DNA of 64,000 nt from Hypericibacter terrae (GCF_008728855.1 NZ_CP042906.1:3895570-3959569), one strand, 5' to 3'; positions 25,561 through 35,153 are shown, numbered from the stretch's first letter. Notes: a model not told the origin generated them from the sequence alone. Translations and numbers: made by a program.

Positions 25561-25627
25561 GATCCGATCGCTTCGGGCCGGTCCGGCCCGCGGCGGAATT
25601 CGGGGCTTCCACTGACGAACGGACGTT

Positions 25628-26314
25628 ATGGCGATTTCCGGCAAGTTTCTGTTCGACACCTCCTTCGATTCGCCCATGGAAGCGAAGCCGGAGAAGCCGC
25701 CCGCGCCCAAGTTCGGCGAAGACGATCTGCGCCAGGCGCGCGAGGAAGGCCATGCCGCGGGCCGCGCCGCCGGCCGCGCCGAGGCGCGCGCCGAGCGCGA
25801 GGAGCTGGCGGCACGCACGCTGCCGGCCGTGGCGCAGGCTTTGCAGGGATTCGCCCCGATGTGCGAGCGGATCGAGCAGCAGACCCTGAGCTGGGCGCTG
25901 ACCGCGGCCCTGGGCATGGTCCGCAAGCTCTACCCCACCCTGGAGCAGATGCAGAGCGTGATCGAGATCGAGCAGATGGCGATCGCCACCCTGCGCGACC
26001 TCGAGGAAGAGCCGCGCGTGGTGCTGCGCCTGCCCGACACGCTGATCGAGGAGATTCGCCCGCGCATCGCCGAGATCGCGAAGCAGGCGGGCTTCGGCGG
26101 GCGCCTGCTGCTGATCGCCGACGAGGGGCTCGGGCCCGGCGATTGCCGGCTCGAATGGGCCGATGGCGGCATCGAGCGTCAGGCCCAGCGCACCTGGGTC
26201 GAAATCGAACAGCGTATTGCCCGCAGCCTGGCCGCCTTGTCGGCGGGCGCCGGACGAACCGACAGCCATGCCGCGGACGACGCCCAGGCGTTGCCCGAGG
26301 CGCGGACCGCGTGA
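25628..26314 (+). CDS. fliH: FliH-like flagellar export regulator (FlbE-type)
   Basis: A 228-residue protein with the FliH layout. A charged N-terminal region includes the glycine-containing repeat HAAGRAAGRAEARAERE, like the GxxxG helices of FliH. The C-terminal domain from about residue 110 has RKLYPTLEQMQSVIEIEQM and LPDTLIEEIRPRI. FliH binds the FliI ATPase and delivers export substrates. Sequence conservation is low in this family, so position between fliG and fliN, as in Caulobacter where it is called FlbE, carries much of the weight. Confidence 0.78.
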   Translation: MAISGKFLFDTSFDSPMEAKPEKPPAPKFGEDDLRQAREEGHAAGRAAGRAEARAEREELAARTLPAVAQALQGFAPMCERIEQQTLSWALTAALGMVRKLYPTLEQMQSVIEIEQMAIATLRDLEEEPRVVLRLPDTLIEEIRPRIAEIAKQAGFGGRLLLIADEGLGPGDCRLEWADGGIERQAQRTWVEIEQRIARSLAALSAGAGRTDSHAADDAQALPEARTA

Positions 26315-26350
26315 GACTGATGACTGCAGCCGATCCGACAGGAGTGCTCG

Positions 26351-26689
26351 ATGGCCGATGACAACCTCAATCTGAACGAGCTGAACGGCGAAGGGACCGG
26401 CGAGCCGGTCGCCCCCCCGCAGCCCGCTCCCGCCCCTACCAACGCCCGCGAGCTCGAAGCGGTCTATGACATTCCGGTGCAGGTCTCTGCCGTGCTCGGC
26501 AAGGCCACCATGCAGGTGGCCCAGCTGCTGAAGCTCGGCCGCGGCGCCGTCGTCGAGCTCGACCGCAAGGTCGGCGAGGCGATCGACATCTATGTCAACA
26601 ACCGCCTGGTCGCACGCGGCGAGGTCGTGATCCTCGAAGACCGGCTGGGCGTGACCATGACCGAGATCATCAAATCCGAACGCGCCTGA
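26351..26689 (+). CDS. fliN: Flagellar motor switch protein FliN
   Basis: A 112-residue protein. After a Pro-rich N-terminal tail of about 35 residues, the SpoA domain is complete: YDIPVQVSAVLGKATMQVAQLLKLGRGAVVELDRKVGEAIDIYVNNRLVARGEVVILEDRLGVTMTEII. FliN forms the base of the C-ring and binds the CheY-controlled switch. It lies 36 bases after fliH and 11 bases before the motA-like gene. fliM is not in this window. Confidence 0.94.
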   Translation: MADDNLNLNELNGEGTGEPVAPPQPAPAPTNARELEAVYDIPVQVSAVLGKATMQVAQLLKLGRGAVVELDRKVGEAIDIYVNNRLVARGEVVILEDRLGVTMTEIIKSERA

Positions 26690-26700
26690 AATCAGGGGGA

Positions 26701-27540
26701 ATGATGGCCGTCGAGACAGAAAGCAACAGACGCCTGCGCGACAGCGCCCGCACCGTGCGGGCGGGAGCCGCGGCCGATCCGCTGGGGCCGATCGCCCTGA
26801 TCGGGGCGGTGGCGCTCGTGGCGCTGGCCATTTCCCTCGGCGGATCGCCCTTGGCGTTCTTCCATTTCCCCTCCTTCCTGATGGTGGTCGGCGGCACCTT
26901 CGCCGTGACCTGCGTCTCCTTCTCCGCCGGCGAGGTGATCCGCGCCCACCCGACGATGGTCGGCGCGCTGACCACCGCCACGCCCGAGCCGATGGACGCC
27001 GCGCGCGGCATGATGACCCTGGCCGACATGGTCCGCCGCCACGGGCCCCTCGCGCTCCAGGACCAGCTCCCGCAATTCAAGAGCGACCCCTTCCTCCATC
27101 GCGCCATGAGCCTCGTGGTCGATGCCGCCCCGCAGGATGAGATCGAGGCGGTGATGGCCGCCGACGCCGATGCGAGCGCGCAGCGGATGCAGCGCAGCGC
27201 CAGCATCCTGCGCCGTGCCGCCGAAGTGGCGCCGGCCATGGGCCTGATCGGCACGCTGATCGGCCTGGTCCAGATGCTGGGCAGCCTCGACGAGCCCTCC
27301 AAGATCGGGCCCGCCATGGCGCTGGCCCTGCTCACGACCCTTTACGGCGCGTTGCTCGCCAACATCGTCTTCGGGCCGCTTGCGGCCAAGATCGAGCGCA
27401 ACGCCTCGGCCGAGGCGGTGCTGCGCCAGATCTACCTGATCGGGGCGGTGTCGATGGCGCGGCAGGAAAATCCTCGCCGCCTCGAGATCCTGCTCAACAG
27501 CGTGCTGCCGCCTTGGCAGCAAATCCGGTTCTTCGGCTGA
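26701..27540 (+). CDS. motA: MotA-type stator proton-channel protein
   Basis: A 279-residue inner-membrane protein with four predicted membrane helices. Two are near the N-terminus (IALIGAVALVALAISL and SFLMVVGGTFAVTCVSF). Two are in the C-terminal third (VAPAMGLIGTLIGLVQML and MALALLTTLYGALLANIVFGPLAAKIE) and match the MotA/PomA core. The cytoplasmic loop between helices 2 and 3 carries the charged residues that contact FliG. No motB partner follows; the next gene is flbD. Tandem ATGs at 26701 and 26704 are both usable. It could be a specialised stator paralogue rather than the only MotA. Confidence 0.82.
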   Translation: MMAVETESNRRLRDSARTVRAGAAADPLGPIALIGAVALVALAISLGGSPLAFFHFPSFLMVVGGTFAVTCVSFSAGEVIRAHPTMVGALTTATPEPMDAARGMMTLADMVRRHGPLALQDQLPQFKSDPFLHRAMSLVVDAAPQDEIEAVMAADADASAQRMQRSASILRRAAEVAPAMGLIGTLIGLVQMLGSLDEPSKIGPAMALALLTTLYGALLANIVFGPLAAKIERNASAEAVLRQIYLIGAVSMARQENPRRLEILLNSVLPPWQQIRFFG

Positions 27541-27587
27541 GATCCCGCTCGGGGTCGCAACCGCCTTTGCCACGGGAGTAGATAAAG

Positions 27588-28970
27588 ATGCGCCTTTTGA
27601 TCGTCGGATCCCTCGACGGCCCGATCGCCACCGCCGGCAAGATCGCGCTCTCGCGCGGGGCCAAGGTGGCGCAGGTCGGCGATATCGACGGCGCTATGGA
27701 GGCCCTGCGGGCCGGCCAGGGCGCGGATCTGCTGCTGTGCGACGTGCGCCACGACATCGCCCGCCTGATCGCCCAGCTCAAGACCGAGCGGATCAGCCTG
27801 CCTGTCGTCGCCTGCGGCATCGGCACCGAGACCGACGTGGCGGTGCGGGCCATCAAGGCCGGCGCCAAGGATTACCTGCCGCTGCCGCCCGACGCCGAGT
27901 TGATCGCCGCCATCCTCGCCGCCGTCGCCGAGGAGAGCAGCGCCTTCATCTATCGCGATCCCGTCATGCGCGAGGTGCTGCGCCTCGCCGACCAGATCGC
28001 GCCCTCCGATGCCTCGGTGATGATCACCGGTGAATCCGGCACCGGCAAGGAAGTCATGGCGCGCTATCTCCACAGCCACAGCAAGCGCGCCACCCGCCCC
28101 TTCATCTCGGTCAATTGCGCGGCCATCCCCGAGCATCTGCTGGAATCCGAGCTGTTCGGCCACGAGCGGGGCGCCTTCACCGGCGCCATCGCCCGGCGCG
28201 TCGGCAAGTTCGAGGAGGCCAATGGCGGCACCCTGCTGCTCGACGAAATCAGCGAGATGCATCCGCGCCTCCAGGCCAAGCTGCTGCGCGCCATCCAGGA
28301 ACGCGAGATCGACCGCGTCGGCGGCACCCAGCCGATCAAGGTCGATATCCGCCTGATCGCGACCTCCAACCGCGACCTCGAGATCGAGACCCGCAACGGC
28401 AATTTCCGCGAGGACCTCTATTTCCGCCTCAATGTCGTGACCCTGGAGCTGCCATCGCTGCGCAACCGGCCGGCGGACATCCCGGCGCTGGCCGAGCATT
28501 TCATCAAGAAATACGCCGCCGCCAACGCCATCCAGCCGCCGACCCTCTCGGCCGGTGCCGAGGCCATCCTCGTCGCCCATTCCTGGCGCGGCAATGTCCG
28601 CGAGCTCGAGAACACGATGCATCGGGCGGTACTGCTGTCCAAGGGTTCCGAGCTGGGGCCCGAGGCGATCATGCTGACGGGCCAGCGCGGCGCGCCCTCG
28701 ACGCCAGAGGCCCGTGCGGTCGCCGCGATCGAGACCGCCAAGGCGCAGGTGACCGATACCGCCGGCCTGGTCGGCCGCACCGTCGCCGATGTCGAGCGCG
28801 ACCTGATCCTCGAGACGCTCAATCACTGCCTCGGGAACCGGACCCACGCCGCCAACATCCTCGGCATCTCGATCCGCACGCTGCGCAACAAGCTCAAGCA
28901 GTACAGCGAAGAGGGCATCCTGCTGACCGGCGGCCGCGCCGCCAACGAAGGCGAGCGCCAGGCGGTTTGA
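27588..28970 (+). CDS. flbD: Sigma-54-dependent flagellar regulator FlbD
   Basis: A 460-residue enhancer-binding protein. The N-terminal receiver-like domain (about 1-120) is degenerate: the acidic pair near residue 8 is missing (LLIVGSLDG), although an Asp remains in LLLCDVRHD. The AAA+ domain (about 125-350) has Walker A GESGTGKE, the sigma-54 contact loop GAFTGA, Walker B GTLLLDEIS and the sensor NPNRD-like SNRDL. A Fis-type HTH (GNRTHAANILGISIRTLRNKL) is at the C-terminus. FlbD activates sigma-54 flagellar promoters and represses fliF in Caulobacter. Six palindromes in this window are its likely targets. Its partner FliX is not visible here. Confidence 0.92.
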   Translation: MRLLIVGSLDGPIATAGKIALSRGAKVAQVGDIDGAMEALRAGQGADLLLCDVRHDIARLIAQLKTERISLPVVACGIGTETDVAVRAIKAGAKDYLPLPPDAELIAAILAAVAEESSAFIYRDPVMREVLRLADQIAPSDASVMITGESGTGKEVMARYLHSHSKRATRPFISVNCAAIPEHLLESELFGHERGAFTGAIARRVGKFEEANGGTLLLDEISEMHPRLQAKLLRAIQEREIDRVGGTQPIKVDIRLIATSNRDLEIETRNGNFREDLYFRLNVVTLELPSLRNRPADIPALAEHFIKKYAAANAIQPPTLSAGAEAILVAHSWRGNVRELENTMHRAVLLSKGSELGPEAIMLTGQRGAPSTPEARAVAAIETAKAQVTDTAGLVGRTVADVERDLILETLNHCLGNRTHAANILGISIRTLRNKLKQYSEEGILLTGGRAANEGERQAV

Positions 28971-29017
28971 TCCGCCGGGTGCCGACGACCGTCGAAACAA
29001 GGACGATCATTTAAGAC

Positions 29018-31126
29018 ATGGCGAACGCCTTTCAGGAAGCGATGTCGGGACCCGGGCTGAACCGGATCTGGGGCCAGCTCTCGACCGCGTTGAAGCGCGG
29101 CGAGATCGCGCTGGCGCTCGGCGTCATCTGCATCCTGGTGGTGCTGATCCTGCCGATGCCGGCCTGGCTGCTCGATATCTCGCTGGCGCTGTCGATCACC
29201 ATCTCCGTCCTCGTGCTGATGACGTCGCTCTTCATCTCGAAGCCGCTCGACTTCAGCTCCTTCCCGACGGTGCTGCTGATCGCCACGATCCTGCGCCTGT
29301 CATTGAACCTGGCCTCGACCCGCCTGATCCTCTCCCATGGTCATGAAGGCACCGCCGCCGCCGGCCATGTGATCGAGGCCTTCGGTAATTTCGTGATGAG
29401 CGGCAATTTCGTCATCGGCGTGATCGTGTTCGCGATCCTGGTGCTGGTGAACTTCATCGTCATCACCAAGGGCTCGGGGCGCATCGCCGAAGTGTCGGCG
29501 CGCTTCAGCTTGGACGCCATGCCCGGCAAGCAGATGGCGATCGACGCCGACCTGTCGGCCGGCCTCATCGACGAGGCCGAGGCGCGGCTCCGCCGGAAGA
29601 CGCTCGAGGACGAGAGCGGCTTCTTCGGCGCCATGGACGGCGCCGCGAAGTTCGTGCGCGGCGACGCGGTCGCCGGCCTGATCATCACCTTCATCAATGT
29701 GATCGGCGGCATGATCATCGGCGTCGGGCAGGAAGGCCTGTCCTTCACGGAGGCCGCCCACAGCTACACGATCCTGACCGTCGGCGACGGCCTCGTGACG
29801 CAGATTCCGGCGATCATCATCTCGACCGGCGCCGGCCTGCTGGTCTCCAAGGCCGGCATCAGCGGCACCACCGACAAGGCCCTGTTCGCCCAGCTCGGCG
29901 GCTATCCGGCGGCCCTGGGCCTGGTCTCGTTCCTGATGGGCGCCATGGCGCTCCTGCCCGGCATCCCCACCATCCCGTTCCTGGCGCTCTCGGGCGCGGC
30001 CGGCACCGGCGCCTGGATGCTGACGCGCAAGTTGGCACTCGCCAAGAGCCAGGCCGCTGTGAAGCAGAAGGAAGAGGCCGCGGCACCGACCGAGGAGACG
30101 ATCCAGCAGACCCTGCAGATCGACACGGTACGCCTCGAGCTGGGCTATGGCCTGCTCTCGCTCATCGGCACCGAGCGAGGCCAGAAGCTCACCGACCAGA
30201 TCAAGGCGCTGCGCCGCCAGGTGGCGCGCGAGATGGGCTTCGTGCTGCCGGCGGTCCGCATCCAGGACAATCTGCAGCTCCCGGCCAACACCTATATCGT
30301 GCGCATCAAGGAGATCGAAGCCGGTCGCGGCGATCTCAGGCCCAACATGATCCTGGTCATGGATCCGCGCGGCGAGAAGATCACGATCGCGGGCGAGGAG
30401 ACCGTCGAGCCCACCTTCGGCCTGCCGGCCATGTGGATCGACCCCGCCATGCGGGAAGAGGCGATGTTCCGCGGCTATACCGTGGTCGATCCCGCCACCG
30501 TCGTCACCACCCACCTCACGGAAGTGGTGAAGGACAACATGGCGGAGCTCATGTCCTATGCCGAGACGCAGAAACTGGTCGAGGATCTGGGCAAGGAGCA
30601 TCAGAAGCTGATCGGCGACCTGATCCCGGCGCAGATCTCGATGAGCGGCATCCAGCGCGTGCTCCAGAACCTGCTGGCCGAGCGCATCTCGATCCGCGAC
30701 CTGCCGGCCATCCTCGAGGGCGTGTCCGAGGCCTGCGGCTATACCCGCAATGTGAACCAGATCACCGAGCATGTGCGGGCCCGGCTCTCGCGCCAGATCA
30801 GCGATTCGGTGGCGGACGCCGAGGGCGTGATCCAGCTCGTGGCGCTCTCGCCCGAATGGGAGCAGGCCTTCGCCGAATCGCTGCGCGGCGACGGCGACGA
30901 CAAGCAACTGGCCATGCCGCCGACCAAGCTGCAGCAATTCATCAATGCCGTGCGCCAGCAGTTCGAGCGTCACGCCATGCGCGGCGAGACGCCGGTGCTG
31001 CTGACCAGCCCCGGCATCCGGCCTTTCGTGCGCTCGATCGTCGAGCGTTTCCGTCCCGTCACCGTCGTGATGTCGCAGAACGAGATCTATGCGCGCGCGC
31101 GGATCAAGACGGTCGGGCAGATCTAG
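29018..31126 (+). CDS. flhA: Flagellar type III export protein FlhA
   Basis: A 702-residue export-gate protein. The N-terminal half contains eight hydrophobic segments, beginning with LALGVICILVVLILPMPAW and including the conserved FHIPEP-type cytoplasmic loop (VSARFSLDAMPGKQMAIDADLSAGLIDEAEAR). The C-terminal cytoplasmic domain (from about residue 360) ends with the substrate-binding region including LLTSPGIRPFVRSIVERF and VMSQNEI. Length is normal for FlhA. It follows flbD by 47 bases and precedes flhF by 12, an order common in alphaproteobacteria. Confidence 0.95.
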   Translation: MANAFQEAMSGPGLNRIWGQLSTALKRGEIALALGVICILVVLILPMPAWLLDISLALSITISVLVLMTSLFISKPLDFSSFPTVLLIATILRLSLNLASTRLILSHGHEGTAAAGHVIEAFGNFVMSGNFVIGVIVFAILVLVNFIVITKGSGRIAEVSARFSLDAMPGKQMAIDADLSAGLIDEAEARLRRKTLEDESGFFGAMDGAAKFVRGDAVAGLIITFINVIGGMIIGVGQEGLSFTEAAHSYTILTVGDGLVTQIPAIIISTGAGLLVSKAGISGTTDKALFAQLGGYPAALGLVSFLMGAMALLPGIPTIPFLALSGAAGTGAWMLTRKLALAKSQAAVKQKEEAAAPTEETIQQTLQIDTVRLELGYGLLSLIGTERGQKLTDQIKALRRQVAREMGFVLPAVRIQDNLQLPANTYIVRIKEIEAGRGDLRPNMILVMDPRGEKITIAGEETVEPTFGLPAMWIDPAMREEAMFRGYTVVDPATVVTTHLTEVVKDNMAELMSYAETQKLVEDLGKEHQKLIGDLIPAQISMSGIQRVLQNLLAERISIRDLPAILEGVSEACGYTRNVNQITEHVRARLSRQISDSVADAEGVIQLVALSPEWEQAFAESLRGDGDDKQLAMPPTKLQQFINAVRQQFERHAMRGETPVLLTSPGIRPFVRSIVERFRPVTVVMSQNEIYARARIKTVGQI

Positions 31127-31138
31127 GAGCCCTGAGAC

Positions 31139-32140
31139 ATGCGGCTCAAGACCTTCAGCGCAGGCACGATGGACGAGGCGATGCGCCGCGTTCGCCAGGA
31201 GCTGGGCGAGGACGCGGTCATCCTCTCGACCAAGCGCGACGGCAAGAGCGGCGTCCTCGTCACCGCCGGCCTCGAGGACGCGCCGCCGGCCGAGGTCTCG
31301 ACCTCCCAGCCGCGCGACCTGCCGCAGAACGACACGGCCGCCCTCGACGGGCTCGACCGCATCGCCGCACGGCTGGAGTTCAACAACGTCCCGGCCGCGA
31401 TCGCCGACCGCCTGCTCAATGCCGCGGCCGAGCTCTCCACCGAGAATCCGACGATGGCGCTGGCGGCAGCGCTCGACGCGCAATTTGCCTTCGCGCCGCT
31501 CATCGACGAGGCGCCGGCCCTGCCCCTGCTCTTCATCGGTCCGCCCGGCGCCGGCAAGACCTCGAGCCTGGCAAAACTTGGCATTCGCGCCCGGCTCGCT
31601 GGCGTCGCCGTGGGTGCCGTCTCCTGCGACATGCTGCGCGCGGGCGCCGAAGCCCAGCTTGCGACCTATACCCGCCGCCTCGATATTCCGGCCTTCCGCG
31701 CCCGCGACGCGCAAGCCCTGGCACGGGCGCTGGCCTCGCTGCCGGCCGAGGGCTTGCGCCTCATCGACAGCGCCGGCAGCAATCCGCAGAGCGAAAGCGA
31801 TCTCGCCGAGATCTCGGCCCTCGTCGCGGCCGGCGATGCCGAACCGGTCCTGGTCCTGGCCGCGGGCGGCGATCCCGCCGAAACGGCCGATCAGGCCCGC
31901 ATCTATGCCCGCCTCGGCGCGAGGCGCCTGATCGTCACCAAGCTCGACACCGTGCGCCGGCTCGGCAGCCTCCTGGCGGCAGCGGCAGCGGGCGGCCTTG
32001 CGCTCTGCGAGTTCGGCCTGTCGCCCCAGATCGGCGATGGGCTCGTGCCTATGAACCCGGTTTCTCTTGCCCGCCTCCTGATGGGCGAGCGCATCGAGCT
32101 GCCGTCGCTTAATCCTGCAGCCATGGAAGCCGCCGAATGA
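31139..32140 (+). CDS. flhF: Flagellar SRP-like GTPase FlhF
   Basis: A 333-residue SRP-type GTPase. The N-terminal segment MRLKTFSAGTMDEAMRRVRQELGEDAVILSTK is typical of FlhF. The NG domain has the P-loop GPPGAGKTSSLAKLG near residue 138, a DTAG-equivalent LIDSAGSN, and TKLDTVRRLGSLL. The usual AgDP/DTAG motifs are somewhat altered and the protein is shorter than the 400-plus residues of polar-flagellate FlhF because the linker is short. FlhF sets the place of flagellar assembly. It overlaps flhG by ATGA, so the pair is co-translated. Confidence 0.9.
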   Translation: MRLKTFSAGTMDEAMRRVRQELGEDAVILSTKRDGKSGVLVTAGLEDAPPAEVSTSQPRDLPQNDTAALDGLDRIAARLEFNNVPAAIADRLLNAAAELSTENPTMALAAALDAQFAFAPLIDEAPALPLLFIGPPGAGKTSSLAKLGIRARLAGVAVGAVSCDMLRAGAEAQLATYTRRLDIPAFRARDAQALARALASLPAEGLRLIDSAGSNPQSESDLAEISALVAAGDAEPVLVLAAGGDPAETADQARIYARLGARRLIVTKLDTVRRLGSLLAAAAAGGLALCEFGLSPQIGDGLVPMNPVSLARLLMGERIELPSLNPAAMEAAE

Positions 32141-32952
32141 CCGCGACAGCCCGTCCCCTTTCTGTCTCCCAAGGTTCCGGCCCTCAACCCGTCGGACGGC
32201 CCTCGCGTCTGCGCGCGCTCGCCATCGCGTCGGGCAAAGGCGGCGTCGGCAAGACCTGGCTGGCGATCTCGCTGGCCCAGGCGCTGGCGAAGTTGCAGGA
32301 GCGCGTGCTGCTGTTCGACGGCGATCTCGGTCTCGCCAATGTCGACATCCAGCTCGGATTGATGCCGCGCTCGGATCTGGGCGCCGTGGTCGAACGCGGC
32401 CGCGCCATGACCGAGGCCATCACCAATTACCCGCCCGGCAATTTCGACGTGGTCGCGGGCCGCGCCGGCACCGCCTCGCTCGCCGCCATGAGCGGCGAAC
32501 GCCTGGCGAAGCTCGGCGACGAGCTGTTCCAGACCGCCGCCGCATACGACCGCCTGCTGCTCGATCTGGGCGCCGGCGTCGAGCGTACCGTCCGCCAGCT
32601 CTGCCGGCGGGCCGGCAGCGTGCTGGTGGTCACGACCGACGAGCCGACCGCGCTCACCGATGCCTATGCCTTCATCAAGCTCGGCGTCAGCCAGGGCGAT
32701 ATCGGCGATCTCCGGATCGCGGTGAACATGGCAGGCTCGCTCGCCGAAGGCGAGCGCACCTATTCGACGTTGCTGCGCGCCTGCCAGTCCTTCCTCAAGA
32801 TCGAACCGCCGCTGGCCGGCGTGATCCGGCGCGATGCCCGCGTCAAGGACAGCATCCGCGCCCAGACGCCGGTCGCGATCCGCCATCCCGACAGCGCCGC
32901 CGCCGCCGATGTCATGGCTCTGGCGCGCAAGCTCAAAGAGGCGCGGCCGTGA
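32137..32952 (+). CDS. flhG: Flagellar number regulator FlhG (MinD-like ATPase)
   Basis: A 271-residue ParA/MinD-family ATPase. The deviant Walker A is ASGKGGVGKTWLAISLAQAL near residues 30-49, Walker B region LLFDGDLGLANVDIQLG, and DRLLLDLGAGVERTVRQL. FlhG partners FlhF to limit the number of flagella. The ATG overlaps the flhF stop. The C-terminal end overlaps the next gene start as GTGA. The N-terminal extension of about 25 residues before the P-loop may hold the motif that stimulates the FlhF GTPase, though it cannot be confirmed by eye. Confidence 0.9.
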   Translation: MTATARPLSVSQGSGPQPVGRPSRLRALAIASGKGGVGKTWLAISLAQALAKLQERVLLFDGDLGLANVDIQLGLMPRSDLGAVVERGRAMTEAITNYPPGNFDVVAGRAGTASLAAMSGERLAKLGDELFQTAAAYDRLLLDLGAGVERTVRQLCRRAGSVLVVTTDEPTALTDAYAFIKLGVSQGDIGDLRIAVNMAGSLAEGERTYSTLLRACQSFLKIEPPLAGVIRRDARVKDSIRAQTPVAIRHPDSAAAADVMALARKLKEARP

Positions 32953-35087
32953 ACCTGACCCCGGTCACGCCGGCGACGCCAGCGACGGGCCCCAGTGCGG
33001 CCCGGCCGGTATCGATGGCGGTGGCGGGGACCGGCCAGAACAATCTGGCCTTGCTGAGCCAGATGGGTGCCGGCGACATTCTTTCCGGCACCGTGATGGA
33101 GCGCTCTGCCGACGGCACGCTCACGATACGCACCGATCGCGGCGTGCTCGCCCTCTCCGGGGGCCTCGAAGCCGCTATCGGCAGCAAGGTCATGCTCGAG
33201 CTGCGCAGCACTGGTGCCCGCATGCAGGTGGTCCTGCTGTCGGTCGATGGCGAGCCGACCGCCAATCAGCCGCTGAGCGGACCGAAGATCGGGCTCCTGA
33301 CGCTGCTCGATGCCGGCAAGGGAACGGTCACGCAGGCCGGCGATCTGGCGGCAGCCTCTCGACCGGGTGCGCCCGCAGGTCCCACATTTCCGGCCGTGCC
33401 GCTCCCGCCTCTGGCCGATCAGGCCGGCATCGTCGGCGCCCGCGTGGTCGCGACCTTGCTGCGCCCGAACGATCTCAAGCCGGCGACCCAACCCTCTTTA
33501 CCGAATGCGCCGCCCGCTCAAGCCGGTCAGCGGCTGCCCTATCATCTGGCGGCGATCCTGCCCCCGGTGACGCAGGCCGTCACGGCCGCGGTGGAGGAAG
33601 CGCCGCGCCAGGCCTTCATCGCGACGGTGCGCCAGCAGACACCCGAGGGCGAACTGGTGCTGGACAGCCCGCTCGGCACCATCCGCATTCCCCGTCCGCC
33701 CGAAGCCGCAGCGCCGCAAGCGTCGCTGCCGGCCAGATCCGCCGAGGCGGCACCGCTTCCGCCGTCGCCCGGCAAGCCCAGCTCGCCATTGCCGGTGCCG
33801 GCCAACACGCCGAGCAACGCCGCCACTGCCGAAGCCACGCCCGAGCCCGCGCCGCGCTGGCCCGCCGGCACGCGCCTGGTCCTCACGCTGCCCGCAGCGA
33901 TCAGCCCCGGATCGCGGGACGCTATTCCCGCAGGTCCGCGTCTCGTCGCGACCATCTTGCGCGCCGTGGAGCCGCAAATCCCGACGCCGGCTGCGCCGCG
34001 CGCTGCCGCAGCACCCACGCCCCCCAGCAACGCACCCGCCGCGCCGAGCGCCGGCACGAGAGTTCCGCTCGAGCTGGTCTCGGTCCTGCCACCCGTCGGC
34101 ACGGGCGCGAGCGGCATTGCGGCAACCAACCCCGCCTCGGGACCACAGACCGCGGTGCTGGCCACCCTGCGCACGCCTTCGCCCAACGGCCAGGCGATCC
34201 TCGCGACGCCGGAAGGGCTGGTGGCCCTCGATCGCCCGATCGAAGGGCCGGTGGGCACGCGGCTGCTGCTGCTGCCCACGCCCCAGGCCCCGACCTTGCC
34301 CGAAGCCCATCCGGGGCCGGCCCAGATCTTCAATGCGCTGCTGGAAACGGCGGCACTTCTCGAGGGCGAGCGACCCGTCCTCGCGGCACCGGCGGGCCTC
34401 GCGCCGCCGGCGAGCAGTGCGCCGACCGCCGCGGCGACGGCGACGGCGCAAGACACGCCGCCCGCCCTTCTCAATCCGACGCAGACCAACGACATCCTGG
34501 CGCAGAACCTGCCGCGCGTCGGCTCGCATCTGGCCGCCGGCCTCGCCAGCTTCATTCGCGCCCGTCTCTCCGACAAGCCGGTGACTTGGCCCAGCGCCGA
34601 GCTGCGCCAGGCGCTGCAATCGGCGGGGCGGCCGGAGCTGGTCGCGAAGCTCGAACAAGGCTTCGCCGAGCTGGCGCGCGCCGCGCCCTCGACCAGCCAG
34701 GACGGACAATGGAAGACGATCGTGCTGCCGCTGCTCGACGAGCAGGCGCTGCACCAGGCGCGCCTCGCCATCCGCCGCGATCCGGGCAAGGGCGACCAGC
34801 CCAAGGACGGCAAGCCGGCGAGCGTCCATTTCCTGCTCGATGTGGAGCTGAGCCGGATGGGCGCCATGCAGCTGGACGGGCTCGTCCGCGGCAAGCGCTT
34901 CGATCTGATGCTGCGCACGCACAAGCCGCTCGACGGCGTCATGCAGAACGAGATCCAGCGGCTCTTCGCCGAAGCGAAGTCCGTGACCGGCATCACCGGC
35001 GAAATCTATTTCCAGGTGGCGGCCGTCTTCGCCTCGCCCGACGCCAACGCGCCGGTGCCCTCCCATGCGGGCGGGCTGATCGCCTGA
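32949..35087 (+). CDS. Large FliK-like flagellar protein, Pro/Ala-rich
   Basis: A 712-residue protein starting with GTG at 32949, overlapping flhG by 4 bases. Residues 40-110 form an ordered beta-rich module (GDILSGTVMERSADGTLTIRTDRGVLAL). Residues 110-500 are Pro/Ala-rich low complexity containing repeats of the same module type (LVATILRAVEP, TAVLATLRTPSPNGQAILATPEG). The C-terminal 130 residues (VHFLLDVELSRMGAMQLDGLVRGKRFDLMLRT) resemble the Flg_hook domain of FliK. It may be a second hook-length or export-switch factor. A canonical fliK is already present at 17975, so the function is uncertain. It is the last gene of the flagellar block. Confidence 0.65.
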   Translation: MNLTPVTPATPATGPSAARPVSMAVAGTGQNNLALLSQMGAGDILSGTVMERSADGTLTIRTDRGVLALSGGLEAAIGSKVMLELRSTGARMQVVLLSVDGEPTANQPLSGPKIGLLTLLDAGKGTVTQAGDLAAASRPGAPAGPTFPAVPLPPLADQAGIVGARVVATLLRPNDLKPATQPSLPNAPPAQAGQRLPYHLAAILPPVTQAVTAAVEEAPRQAFIATVRQQTPEGELVLDSPLGTIRIPRPPEAAAPQASLPARSAEAAPLPPSPGKPSSPLPVPANTPSNAATAEATPEPAPRWPAGTRLVLTLPAAISPGSRDAIPAGPRLVATILRAVEPQIPTPAAPRAAAAPTPPSNAPAAPSAGTRVPLELVSVLPPVGTGASGIAATNPASGPQTAVLATLRTPSPNGQAILATPEGLVALDRPIEGPVGTRLLLLPTPQAPTLPEAHPGPAQIFNALLETAALLEGERPVLAAPAGLAPPASSAPTAAATATAQDTPPALLNPTQTNDILAQNLPRVGSHLAAGLASFIRARLSDKPVTWPSAELRQALQSAGRPELVAKLEQGFAELARAAPSTSQDGQWKTIVLPLLDEQALHQARLAIRRDPGKGDQPKDGKPASVHFLLDVELSRMGAMQLDGLVRGKRFDLMLRTHKPLDGVMQNEIQRLFAEAKSVTGITGEIYFQVAAVFASPDANAPVPSHAGGLIA

Positions 35088-35153
35088 GCGATCTTTCCGC
35101 GAATGAAAGGCTGATTCACGTCTCGAAGGGATTCGACTTGAGGAGATCGGGCT

